64,000 bases of DNA from Trematomus loennbergii (Eukaryota; Chordata; Actinopteri; Perciformes; Nototheniidae). The number at the start of each line of letters is the position of its first letter. Position 1 is the first letter of the stretch. The DNA is taken from positions 734,001 to 798,000 of the forward strand of contig JAAOOA010000062.1 in the NCBI GenBank assembly GCA_012861695.1, read 5' to 3'. This document shows positions 1 through 11,125 of the stretch, in pieces. Below the pieces are notes generated by a model. That model saw only the letters and a list, made by a program, of their open reading frames with translations. It was not told where the DNA came from and did no database searches. Made by a program: the position numbers and the translations under genes.

Positions 1-505
1 CCCGCAGAGCACTCAGCATTGTGTGACCCCACCCATCCCTCCACCTGCCTCTTCACCCTCCTGCCTTCAGGGAGAAGGTTCCACAGCCTGAGGTCGAGCA
101 CCACCAGACTAAAGAACAGTTTTTTCAACCAGGCTGTCGGGAGGCTGAACTCTCTCTCCTCCCCCCCCCTCTCTCCCCCCTGCCCTCACTGGACTTTAAC
201 ACCCCCACACACTCAGACACTCAATTCCAGCACCAGACACTTTTTTACGCTGCTATGGACATCTTGCACTAATGTACATTCCCAAAGATATTGAAGTGAC
301 TGTTATTTTGTATATATTGATTGTTGTTGTTTTTTATCTTAATGTGTGCATATGTGTAAATGTGTTGATTGTGTATATATAGGATATACATATTTGTATA
401 TATATTTGTATTATTGTATTTTTGTATTCGGGATTGTTGGAAACGTTATTTCGATCTCTCTGTCTGTACACACAACTGAAAGATTGACAATAAAGTGACT
501 TTGAC
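1..505 (+). mobile_element. Non-LTR retrotransposon (LINE) 3' end
   Basis: The first ~280 bases encode the C-terminal tail of a fish LINE reverse transcriptase (FTLLPSGRRFHSLRSSTTR, then RLKNSFFNQAVGRLNSL). This is the same tail type as the minus-strand LINE near 45.9 kb. A T-rich 3' UTR follows and ends in a GACAATAAAGTGACTTTGACTT tail near 505. The element is cut by the left window edge. It lies in the arpc1 intron after the last visible coding exon, antisense to the gene. Confidence 0.75.
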
Positions 506-509
506 TTTG

Positions 510-521
510 CACGCACGCACA

Positions 522-575
<54 letters not shown>
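510..575. repeat. (CA)n microsatellite
   Basis: An almost pure CA/CG-containing dinucleotide run between the LINE tail and the arpc1 exon that ends at 588. Read on the arpc1 (minus) strand it is a TG run starting about 13 bases after the splice donor. Confidence 0.95.
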
Positions 576-578
<3 letters not shown>

Positions 579-587
579 AATAGTTAC

Positions 588-3500
588 CGCAGCAACTAGC
601 TCCGTGGGGCTGACGTACAGGACATCCAGCAGGGGCAGACGGTTGTTGGTTAGCATGGTAATCCTGGAGGTCAGAGACAGAGTGGTGGAGCTTGTCACTT
701 TTTTTGTAACACATTACATCTGATTAAATGGTTCTTAATGGAGTTTTAGCCATTGAAAATCAGACAGAAATAAACAGAGGTTAACATTTAAAGTTGTGGA
801 ATTTGCCCTGGTGAGTTTGTAAAGAAGCAGATTTATGTTGGAATATTACATTTCATTTAGCTGACGCTTTTATCCAAAGCGAATTACAATTACAGGACAT
901 TCTCCCTGGAGTAACTAAGGGCTAAGTGCCTTACTCAAGGGCGCACTAGTGGTGGTGTTCCAGGCGGGATTTGAACTCACAACCTTCCGATCTTCAGCCC
1001 ACCTCAGTATCCATTAGACCACCACTACCACTAGAATATGTTCTAGTCTAGACATAAAGTACCTGTTACAGAGTCAAGTTTGTCACTTGATACTCTGTAA
1101 CAGACTTTATGTACGTTTAGCTGAATATTAGTATTAGTATTAGCTGATGTACTCACTCTTTCCCCTGGGTGGCATCAGCCACAGCGATGCTGCTGTTGTG
1201 GGCCGTCCAGGCCAGCTGGTCTCCGCTGGGGGAGAAGGTGACGCCATGCACCCAGCCTCCACAGTCCTTATGCTCCAGCAGCACCTCTCCAAACGGCATC
1301 TTGGCCCCCCAGGCAGTGGGCCCAGGCTTGTCCTCAATGTCCTTGATGTAGGTTGACAACACCCTGAGAAGTGTGCAGACTGTTATTGTCAGCTGGGGTC
1401 AAAGGCTGGGTTGCTTATAAAGTACTGTCAGACCTCCTGCTCAGGCAGATCTATTTATATTGTTTGATATCATTGAAATATGAATGGGGGTTGCCCACAG
1501 TATTGAGTATGTAAGTCGCTTTGGATAAAAGCGTCTAACAAGACATGTCATGTAATTAATGTCTTGGAAAAGCTGATAGTTAACGATATGCTGATTTTAT
1601 ACAATTGGTCTTAATTGAACCTAAAAAAGGGAAAATAATAAAAAAGAAATGTCAAAGATATTATTAAATACTCTTGTAACAAAGGCTACCACTACCTGCC
1701 TGCTTCTGGAAGATGTCCGGTTGCAGGAAATTAAAATAGATAATATAAGATCAGCAAGGGGAAAGGACAAACACAGTCTGTTAGCAAGGCCCCCACAACT
1801 GCTGTAAACATAAAGCTCCTTATACTAAGATGAGTTAAATGCAGAGTGTAAATGTTACTGTGTGTTTTGCACTGTGTGAATGTGTGAAGATTTAAAGTTG
1901 GTCTGACTTGCAACCTCAAATTCCAAACGGAATCAAAGAGTGCTATGTCACCGTTGCCTGAGCATATTTGGATTAATTTTGAATGATTTAATTGAAATTG
2001 AGTGTTTACTGTTCAAGCTAGTTATTATTGTGGTGGTTCTTATCTGATGGTAGAACTAAGACTCCAGTATCAGAGCACTGGTGGGGGTGTCACCTGCAGT
2101 GGAAGTCTGCAGAGCCAGCAGCCAGCAGGATGTTGTTGGGGTGCCAGTCCAGACTCAGGACTGTGGAGCGAATGGACTTCTTGATATGCTTACTCAGCCA
2201 CCTGAAAGGGAAGGAGAATGATGACAACCTGTAAACTAAAAAATTATTAAATTATTATTATTAATCAAGGCAATAAATGTATCAAGGAAGAGGTCAGAGA
2301 TATATGAACATTTGTTGTGTTTTTATATTTGTTTCTGTAGGTTTCTGGATGTGACAGTACAGTCATTTTTTGACTTTTTTATCCTTTTCTTAACTTATTG
2401 ACAGATATCACTTTTCATGAGATCAGACACTACTGCGGTAAATCATCTTGATCCTCAAAATCAATATAATCTCAAGTCTCTGGAAGAGGTGGAGAAGTAC
2501 TCAGATCTTGTACTTGAGTAAAAGTGGAAGTACCACAGTGTAGGAATACTACTGTTACAAGTAAAAGTCCTGCAATCACAATATTACTCAAGTAAAAGTA
2601 CAAAAGTATTAGCATCTAAATAAAGTAATTAAACTCATTGTGCAGATTGGTCCATTTCAGAATAATATATATGATATGTTTTATAATGATTGATCATGAA
2701 AGTGTTCTCAAAGCTGGTAAAGTGCAGCTAGTTTGAATGACTTGTATACTGCAGGGTAGCTTGTGGATTTACTCCAGGTGGAACTAAAGTCTGATTTAAC
2801 ACTTGATTATATTTCACATCATTCATCCACATCTGTAAAGTAACTAAAGGATTAAATACATGTAGTGGAGAAAAGTACACCATTTACCTCTGAACTGTAA
2901 TGGATTAGAAGTACAAAGTAGCATAACATGGAAATACTCAAGTAAAGTACTAGTAGCTCAAAATTGTGCTTACAAGCACTTGAGTAAATGTACTTAGTTA
3001 CTTCCCACCTCTGGTCTCTGATCATGGTGAATTGGTCACGTGTTGCTCACCAGTCGTTCTCCTTCTCGAAGTAGCAGACGGAGATGAGGCGTGCTCCGCT
3101 GCCCAGGGCGAACTTGTTCTCCAGCGGGGACCACCTCACACAGGTGGCTGCACGGTTGATGCGCACCAGCACCAGGGTGGGCTTCCACACGCCGTCCTTT
3201 AGGGTCCACACGTAGGCGTTGCGGTCAGAGGCACATGTCACAATGCGGTTGGATTCTGGGGCCCAGTCAATGCCTGTGGACATCATTCTGAAGCTCCATT
3301 CAAGTGTCAAAGCATAAATTATGCAATGCTTTCTTTCTAATCATGAATTTAACTTAATGTCATTAACAGTTTTTATTATTCAGACACCCTCAAATCAAAT
3401 GTGCTTCCTTAATTGTGGATATCAATACCAACATGTAGTCAAATAATTACATTTGAATTCAAATGTAGTTTCTCTTATTGGCTGCCCAAACTCTCATGTT

Positions 3501-6072
3501 TTAAACTCTGAGGGAATGACCATGCTGTGTTTCACAGTATAAAGGAATAAAAGCACCAGAACCCTTCCAATGTTTTCTCTTGTAATATGAATTCATTATC
3601 ATTTTCATCAGACTAGTTTTTCTTAAATATAACGGTGTGATGCCAATAAGTGTTTTAGCCTATTATATCAAATCATTATTCCCAAGTAAAAGAATAAACT
3701 TTCAGTCCCAAATTCTTATCACATTAAATAAAAAAACATTTGTATACATCTCGTATTATCTCTCTCAAATGAATGTTCATATCAATTCATATCCCATCAA
3801 TCCTGGTGTGTTAAAACAGAAACATACAAGTCGTAGGAGAATGGCAAGGGGCAAATGTCCAGCTGCACCTTTACCCCCGACCTCGTCACTGTTGGAGGAG
3901 GGATACAGTACCTGTGATCCGCCCACTGTGCTCAGTCAGCTCGTGGACCTTGGCCCATTCATTGCCTTTCTTTTCATAGATGTCCACCACATTGTTGTTA
4001 GGACTCACTGCAATCTCTGTAAATAAATATGTATGCCCAAATGTTAGGCTTTTGAAATGTGATGATACTAATACAAAAACACAGGGGTAGTAAATATGAC
4101 ATAGTTTTTATTTAAGGAGAATGAATGTGCATTGTGATGACCCATATTCAGGGTGACAAAATTGACAAACAGGGTTCATCTTATGTTAATACACAGATAT
4201 GCCATGTCATTTAGCCATTCATTATTATTTTTGCAATAGTGGAAATGTCACTTCAGTCAGTTTACATCCTCTGAGGAGCATGACAATGTCATGGTAATAT
4301 GCCCAGTTACATTTTCAATCAATCATTTCATTTATTTTTTATAAAACCTAATATGACATTTGTGTCAGGGGTCTTTATATCGTGGACAGCATACGGCACC
4401 TTTAGAGGATTTAATACCTACAGAAGCAAATTGAAATTCACAGTTTTCATTTGTGATTATTCTTAAAAACGACTGAAAGGTAAAAGATTAATCCTCTGGA
4501 AAAAATTAAGTACTCTTCATAGATACTGCACATTACATTTTGATTCTTAATGGGTACAGGCCTATAGCTTGTCCTGATAATTCCACCAGAGGAAAGTTCA
4601 CGTCCAGAGAAATCCTCAGTATGGGGACCATGATCATCCATAACAGAGTTGCATGAGGTTTGGCAATGTCTTTCAGTTAGTTGCTCCACTTCAGACGTAT
4701 CTATCTTAACAACAGTTAGATAGATTGCCATGACATCTTTGTACATTTATGGTCACTAAAAAAGTGATTGTTATTACTTCATTAGGTTACCTTTTTACCA
4801 TCAGCCTCAGGCAGCAGTCTCTTTGTTTAAAGCTCACCTATAATGCTATATTTAAACAATATAGTATAGGGCCATATCTATACAAACATGTCTCTGAAGT
4901 GTGCATGCCTCATACCCCTCTATTTCAGCCCTGTTACTAAAGTGCTGATTCTGGGACTGGCCCTTTAAATGTAACCGAGCTGCTGCTGGCCACGCCCCTT
5001 TGGAGCGTCCACATGCAAGCAGTGAGCTCTGTGAAGAGAAGGCAGAAACTCAGCTAAACGCTGCCGTGATTAAACGATATATTATGTTCCTTCTGAAACA
5101 GTATGGAGCTCAAACGCTTTCTCTCTGTACTGCTGTACTCCTGTACTGGAGGGAATATGTGTAAAGAAGCCAGATATAAAAGGTACTGTCTTTGTGGTAA
5201 ACCCGCGACCATAATACTTCCAAAACACCTTGCCCATTGTTTCTGATACAGCACATAGCTTGACATGTTCTTTATTCAGTGTTTACCGCTAGAACAGAGC
5301 CATTGTATTTATTATATATATATATATAACAACTTTACTCTAAGTCCCTCTCGTAGACATCCTGCTGAATACACAGACACACAGCTGAGGGAGGGGATTC
5401 AGCTAGTGACTGTATATGGGGACGATAGGTCGGGACGTTGCCAGGAGTTCAACATAAAGCCAGCCCACATTTTAGTAATGTCGTCATGACCGCAGCAAAT
5501 CTGGATCAGCTCTGTTGTACCCCATGTTTTTAGAGATGTGGGTAAAGAGGAAAAGAGAGAGGGTTTTATTTTCTGACACTTTGTGAGTCTCCTTACACAT
5601 TAGGGACACATATTTATGTATAAAAGACATCAAAAAAGTGCATTTTGCATAATAGGTGACCTTTATTGCTCATATGCTAACATCCTTAACTTGGAAATAT
5701 AACATCCACAAATTTAAAGTGTGTATAAAAGTAATCTGCGCTTCCGTGTGTAACTGTAATGCAAAGTAAAACACAGAATAAGACATCCTGCAACTGAAGT
5801 GCAGTCAGATGCGTGCAGTAAGGCTCTTTGACTCCATTTCCTGCATAGATAATCAGATTCCCTGCGGTTCTCCAGACAACATTAATGAAATTAGATCAGG
5901 GAGAAAATGTATCTTCGCTCTGCATTGTTAGTGTGGTCCCACCCACTAGTGCACACATCATGGAAAAAGAACACAGAGGCATGTGTAACTGTGTTGCTGG
6001 TCACCTACGGGTCCTGTCTTTGTTCCAGGAGTGGCAGGAGAGTGGCTCCAGTCCAAAACTGTAGAGCGACAT
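588..6072 (-). CDS. arpc1: Arp2/3 complex subunit 1 (ARPC1 family, WD40), 5' six coding exons
   Basis: ARPC1 is the beta-propeller (p40/p41) subunit of the Arp2/3 complex, which nucleates branched actin. Coding exons on the minus strand are 6072-6009, 4016-3912, 3273-3051, 2201-2094, 1363-1157 and 663-588. All junctions are GT-AG and phases join without conflict (783 nt, 261 codons). The start ATG at 6072 gives [21 protein letters not shown]. Later landmarks are [54 protein letters not shown] and [12 protein letters not shown]. About 110 C-terminal residues of the usual ~370 are missing; they should lie left of the window beyond the LINE. Residues match ARPC1A at some diagnostic positions ([23 protein letters not shown]) and ARPC1B at others (WNKD, PESNRIV, YVWTLK, CGWVHG), so I cannot choose between a and b. 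The noncoding first exon was not located; an acceptor-like site lies at about 6092. Confidence 0.9.
847..1033 (-). mobile_element. tRNA-derived SINE with L2-type 3' tail
   Basis: On the minus strand the head (about 1033-960) has tRNA-like Pol III boxes: an A-box-like TGGTCTAATGG and a B-box-like GTGAGTTCAAATCCC. The tail near 850-890 is the ATCCAAAGCGAATTACAAT type. That tail is shared with the L2-like LINE whose 3' end is at about 47.4 kb. The element is flanked by GAATAT on both sides (841-846 and 1034-1039), consistent with a short target-site duplication. It lies in arpc1 intron 5, in the gene's orientation. Confidence 0.8.
1495..1556 (+). repeat. L2/SINE-type 3' tail fragment
   Basis: The stretch GTAAGTCGCTTTGGATAAAA plus AGCGTCTAA is the reverse of the tail seen at 850-890 and 47.4 kb. 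Only the tail is recognisable; no tRNA head is visible nearby. Confidence 0.6.
2484..3013. mobile_element. Non-autonomous hAT-like element, 530 bp
   Basis: The ends are inverted AGAGGTGG...CCACCTCTG. Flanks are GTCTCTGG (2476-2483) and GTCTCTGA (3014-3021), an 8-bp target duplication with one mismatch, as expected for hAT. The inside is a string of AAGTA-rich motifs with no coding capacity. Related pieces occur at 7790-7881, 12956-13110, 26085-26312, 39540-39993 and 49507-49990. It sits in arpc1 intron 3. Confidence 0.75.
4831..5662. mobile_element. TTAA-flanked inverted-repeat element (Kolobok/piggyBac-like MITE)
   Basis: Ends are AGCTCACCTATAATGC and, reversed, AGGTCACCTATTATGC. The left flank is TTAA, the right flank TTAT. 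Two other window copies of this family (42128-42616, 57536-58516) have TTAA on both sides, which points to a TTAA-targeting superfamily. No transposase is visible. It lies in arpc1 intron 1. Confidence 0.6.
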
Positions 6073-7881
6073 GTCTGAACAGAAGGAGGCTCTGGAATGT
6101 AGCACTGTTACTGCTGAGCTGCAGATGTGTTGCTGCAGGTCCCAGGATCAGATCAGGGAGGAGGAAAGACAGATAATTAGTAGAGAAACATTTTAGAGAC
6201 AAAGCACCGCTCGTTTGTAGTATTTGGGTTGAGAAATAATGTGAGGAGTGAATTCTAAAGCAATAACAATAAAGTATACGTATAAGACTTTCATGCTCCT
6301 ATTTAATCATAACATCTTAAATCCACCTGACTGGTATTGCTTACTTTACTGGCACTTACTGTATGAATGTATGAGTTCCCTGTCTAGCAACTGTGAGCTG
6401 CTAGTACTGACTGTAAGATAATGGCACACCTTTACCAGGTGTGGTGCACACTGTACAAACACTGTGACTGTAACGTCTGTATTCTGTGCCCTCTAACAAC
6501 TACTGGATCTTACAGGAAAGAAACTAAACTTGTGCATATAGTATGAGCACATCCCAAGTGTTAGTAGGGTATTTGTATTTGCCCTGCCTTGTCAAACAGA
6601 TTGGGATATACTGTTTTCCTAACTATATGGACCAGATGGAATGCAAAAAACTGTTTTACAAGTGATCAAAAACTGAGTGAGCTGATGTAATAAATAAATG
6701 TAATAAAACAAAATGTGATGTTATGACCTACTTTTGCTCTGTGGTCAGGTTCAGTTTGTGGAGCTGCTCAGAGGTGCAGGGCTGTGTTCGTGGACTCTGG
6801 GCAGTCGACACGAATGAAGCAGTGCGACTGGTGAAGGAAGTGACTGTGTTATTACAGGAGGGAGGGGAGAAAGGTGGGTGTGTCTGCTGATAGCTGTTGA
6901 GCAACAACCATCATGAGCAGGTGTGTGGTAATAAACCACCACAAGAGAGAGCATACACATGCTAAACAAATACAACAACAAAAACAATATGTAATATCAT
7001 ATAGCCTACTATAGATACATATGGTTTCTGTTTGTTTTTATACATAATATAATGCCCCAGCATGTTCAACTTAATTTGATACGGTAAAAGAGAGTTGCCG
7101 AAAATGCCAACCTTAAGAAGGTGAAGAACAGCGGATGATTTGTTTGTTTTTAACATCTATAAAGACATCATGTCATATCAAAATAACTAATCAAATCCGT
7201 GAGTGTTTCAAGATAAAAAAAACGGTAAAAAAGTCGAAAGTTTGCAGTTTCAGTATACCTTCTATGGATATAATTTGGACCGGTATATGTTATTTGTTGT
7301 TATTAGAGATTTCTTAAAACACAACGAATTTATCATCTTCTTTTCTTGAATTAGAGGCGATGCTTTTATTGTGAAACGTCCAGGCGGAAGTGGTGGTTTT
7401 CTGCTGTCAAGAAGGAAAACAATCAGAGCCACGTCATTTGATATTTGGTAAATATGTTTTTATTGTTTGCTGTGTGAATAATGGCACACTGTCCTGCATG
7501 ACTTAGTGTCAGCCTGGGTCGTGTTTCCGTCTGTTACCGCTCATTATTCACCTTGTTTTCAGACGAGGCTGTCGTGCTAACTGTTAGCTCGCTAAGCTAA
7601 TGTTTGTGGTCAGTATTTCAAGAAGGCTTATCATAAGAAATCATCTGGTGAAATAACAGTCATTTTTCACGTGTGTTACATTGCATTGCTAGAAGCTAAC
7701 AGTGTAAATAGACCAGCCTCAGCTCTGCTAAATACTAAATAATGTGAGTTGTACTACAGCTATAGCTCAATGGCTAGTTGGGTAGCATAGCAGAGGTGGA
7801 AAAAGTACTTGGACCTTGTAATGAAGTAAAAGTAGAAGTAACAGAGTGTAGTACTAATACTCTGTTACAAGTGAAAGTCCT
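6073..7881. other. Gap between divergent arpc1 and prkar1a, 5' part
   Basis: No coding exon is convincing here. It should hold the arpc1 5' UTR/promoter and possibly the noncoding first exon of prkar1a. From 7790 a fragment of the 530-bp hAT-like family (AGAGGTGGAAAAAGTACTTGG) begins; it is split by the large element starting at 7882. Confidence 0.5.
7378..7451 (+). promoter_or_regulatory. Candidate prkar1a promoter / noncoding first exon
   Basis: A GCGGAAGTGG sequence near 7384 resembles an ETS-family site, common in TATA-less vertebrate promoters. It is followed by a donor-like TTTG|GTAAAT near 7451. The first coding exon of prkar1a has its own acceptor at 14071-14072, so at least one upstream noncoding exon must exist. 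This location is inference from motif and position only. Confidence 0.25.
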
Positions 7882-7988
7882 GGGTTGCAGTCGAATAGTC
7901 CATTTAGCTTAGGAACCTTCCTAACGGAGTGAAATGACCCGGAAGTACCTCAGTGGCAGCCATGATAAGTGCCGTTCGAATTCTCTAG

Positions 7989-8292
7989 ATCAGTGGTTCT
8001 CAACTGGTGGGTCGCGGACCCGTTTCGAGTGGGTCGCAGATGTGTGAGTGAAGACATTTTTTTTTAAAAAGGCAGACTTTTATTTTGAAGGCCCGATTTT
8101 CTAACGCTGTGCATGCAGTAGGCTTTGGACTGGAAGTACCGACCATAAACGGTTTTGAAAACTTCTCAATCACGTAGTGATCATCATCTCAATAAAACAT
8201 CTTTGCTGATGTTTTTTCTAGTCTTCTGGCCAATCAGAATCAAGATTGTTGCCGGAAGTCCCCACGGAGAATAACTTTGCGGTAGAACTATA
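7989..8292. repeat. hAT-like end fragment inside X1
   Basis: Begins CAGTGGTTCTCAACTGGTGG followed by GGTCGCGGACCC, a typical end of vertebrate hAT (Charlie-type) elements. No matching opposite end is apparent, so it is probably truncated. Confidence 0.45.
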
Positions 8293-8684
8293 GGGTGTTT
8301 CTCAATCGCGAGTAAAGCTGCTCAGAGCCACTATTTCAAACATACTACGTCATCGAGTGCCGCCGAAGTACTGTTCCAATCTCCAGCATACTTGGAAATC
8401 TACCGAGCCCGGCGTACTCCGTTTGGAGAAAATCGAGGCTGCACATGAGTAGACTCCGCGGTCTTAAAATCCCCACAATGCTTTGCGCACGGACCAATTT
8501 CCCCAAATCTGTGACTGAAAATGTAAGAGGCGGGGCCTCTCATATGACGCACACCTGCACACTTGCTAGCCTGTTCCACTCTTTGTTTTCCGAATGCCAG
8601 GAAGTATTCTTGCCTCGCTTCTGAAGCAAGATGCTCGCCAGACATGTGCTACCAAGCAAGCGTACTCGCGATTGAGAAACACCC
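8293..8684. mobile_element. 392-bp inverted-repeat MITE (family Y)
   Basis: Ends are GGGTGTTTCTCAATCGCGAG and its reverse complement, an inverted repeat of about 22 bp. The interior shares CCCACAATGCTTTGCGCACG and GGGGCCTCTCATATGACGCA with the element at 24157-25273. It appears inserted into the left arm of the long-inverted-repeat element that continues at 8685. Confidence 0.8.
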
Positions 8685-9752
8685 ATAGAGTGCGAAGTCA
8701 CGCCCATCTACTTCCGGTCCATGGGACCTTATTTAGGAAAAATTATGTATTGAAGTCAATGGAGAGAGAAAACTTATCTTTCGATCCGTTTGAATTGTGC
8801 CATGAATTACACATATGATGTTTGTCAATCTTAAAAAATCATTTCCATGTCAAAAAAGTCACAGTTTGTTGTAAAACTGTTGAAATATAAGACTATGAAA
8901 AATACGCAACTAGAAAGACTACAAATCCCAGAGTGTAAGTGATGTCACTCATAACTGATGTCACAATTGTTTTCCTCCACTAAATAAGAGATAGCTAAGA
9001 TAAGATAACTTTAACAAGATGCCTGTGTGCTTAGTACCAGGTTGTTATCATACCAGCAATGGGTCTTGCTCGTTCTTTTGCTTCCGTCTGATGAAAGGAC
9101 CAGGAGTGGCTGGATCAAGTTAGCTACCTAGCTAGTAGCAAGCACGTTAGTTAGCATTACAGCCTTAGCCTTGTCATTTTTATTAGCCTTAACATGAAGT
9201 AACATTAAGTAACCCAAAATGTTAAAAAGTAAGAGTAGTAGTCATATTTCGTGAACCCTTTGAATAGTACTGTCACACACGGTGTGATCATTCTATAATA
9301 CACCATTTAAGCCCGGGGGAGAAATGCTAACGCTACATTAGCATCGGCGATCTTTTCTACTTCATGCTATCTGCACAAATGGTTGACATTAAACATTAAA
9401 AAGATCAGGCAGTTCAGAGAGAATCAAAGGAAGGCAGGCAGCTTTGCATGACATTCTTCAGGACGTGTTTCATTGTGGTGATAGTGAGGGTAGTCAACAG
9501 TTGGGTGTAACGTTACTGTAATAATATTACTTTTGTCGGTAACGGAGTAGTGTAACGCGTTTAAATATAATGTAATTTATAATTCAGTAATCACACTACA
9601 GTTACTAACATTGCCCCGACAAGCGTTACTTCGTTACTTTTATAAAATCAGTCATAATCACACTGACAGACAGGGGTTTCCGCCGCAGGTTTATATGTAC
9701 GTAATCTGCGCGACTTGCGCGTCCACATCTCCACGTGCACTGCTGCATAAAC

Positions 9753-10190
9753 ATGGCAGAGTCAGCGATAACTTTCGAGGGGTGGAGGTATGCCCATTAT
9801 TTTGAGTTCGTCCGAAGAATAGACAGGAATGTGACGGTGAGGTGCAAACTGTGTCCAGGCCAGAAGCTGTTATCCACTGCTGAAACACCACGTCAAACCT
9901 CAACAAACACCTGCAAAGAACACATGCTAAGGTGAACTAATAGCTAGGACCCCCGAACCCAGAGTGAGGATGTTGTGAGTGCGCCGCCGCCGACTCCGAA
10001 GCAGCACAAATTAGAATTTGGAGGACCGGTAACCAAAGCAGAGATGGACAGGCTTGTAGCATCCTTCATAGAGAAATGTTTCCCATTTGCACAGTGGAAT
10101 CACCATCGCATCGTTCAGAGATATACTGCGCAAAATACAGATAGCATGAGACAGAGGACAGCCATGTCAGAGCTATCTGGATCAGTCTTA
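9753..10190 (+). pseudogene. hAT transposase N-terminal (BED zinc finger) remnant
   Basis: The start (MAESAITFEGWRYAHYFEF) leads into VRCKLCPGQKLLSTA, the first zinc-binding half of a BED finger. The second half (TSNLNKHLQRTHAK) is present but in another frame near 9890-9930, so a frameshift splits the finger. The reading then continues as PTPKQHKLEF...MDRLVASFIEKCFPFAQ and is truncated by the inserted MITE. It is clearly non-functional. Confidence 0.7.
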
Positions 10191-11125
10191 AGGCCCTACA
10201 CACCAGGCCGTATTCGGCCGTCTTGCGTTGTCTGGCGACAACGGGTTCCTTGTCGCCCAAAGTCAATTTGGTGTGTCCCGAACCCTCGGCCGTGACACGC
10301 CTTATTTGGCCTTTCACGGTCGACACCCGGCCGATTCAACATGTTGAATCGGCCAAAATACTGCCACAAGCTATCGGGCCAAGAAACCACTCTGATCAGC
10401 TGTTCAGCTAGCAAATGAGAAGCGAAACGGAAGTGAGGGACGTAAACAAACGATTTAAGAAGGCACAGGACAGCAGCTAAACCCAGCAGGTGATACTTAA
10501 AGACATCAAACATAGCCCTTAAATGTCCTCTCTTACCTCCCACACATAGCAGGGACATCTCTGATATCGGCGGGAGCGTCCCCGGCTGTCCTCTGCTGAG
10601 AGCTCCGTGATTTGTTTGGTCAAGTCCGGTTTTTCATCTCATCGTAAATTTAGCAAGAAGTGGCCATTATTACATTACATACATTACTACATTGCTGACT
10701 CAATAAACTACACACCCGCCAGAACACTGCGATCATCAGATGCAGGTCTATTAACTGTGATTTTATAGTATGTCTGCACTTTATGTGCTCATTTCATCAT
10801 GCATGTATTTTTATATTCTAAAACATGTTTTCGATGGACGAGAGTGAAAATGGAACGCACACGCTATTTGTTTGTTTATATCAGTCTGTTCTTCTTCTCT
10901 GTCTTCCGGTTGTTGCCTATTTTGAATGACGAATACACACTACCGCCGCCTGCTGGTAAGGACAGTTATTGCCACTCACGCATGCGCAGTTCGTACGTGC
11001 TCGGCTGAAGTCTTTGCGGTGATTTCCAGTGCGACACACGGCCAAGACGCAGGAGAACTCGTCGATGGAACTGTCGGTGTCGGTGTCGGCGAGTTCTCTG
11101 GTGACTGCCTGGTGTGTCTGGGCCT
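10191..11125. mobile_element. TTA-flanked MITE (PIF/Harbinger-like), 935 bp
   Basis: Ends are AGGCCCTACACACCAGGC and, reversed, AGGCCCAGACACACCAGGC. It is flanked by TTA at 10188-10190 and 11126-11128. The 3-bp TTA duplication matches PIF/Harbinger. No transposase is present. Confidence 0.75.

Noticed and set aside
411..714. Open frames across the CA repeat on the minus strand
   Set aside because: Only the part 663-588 is a real arpc1 exon; the remainder is microsatellite and LINE tail.
966..1033. Possible functional tRNA gene
   Set aside because: Pol III boxes are present but the cloverleaf is degraded and the L2-type tail identifies a SINE.
10196..10558. 120-codon minus-strand open frame
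   Set aside because: It runs through the TTA-flanked MITE, with no domain and no splice logic.
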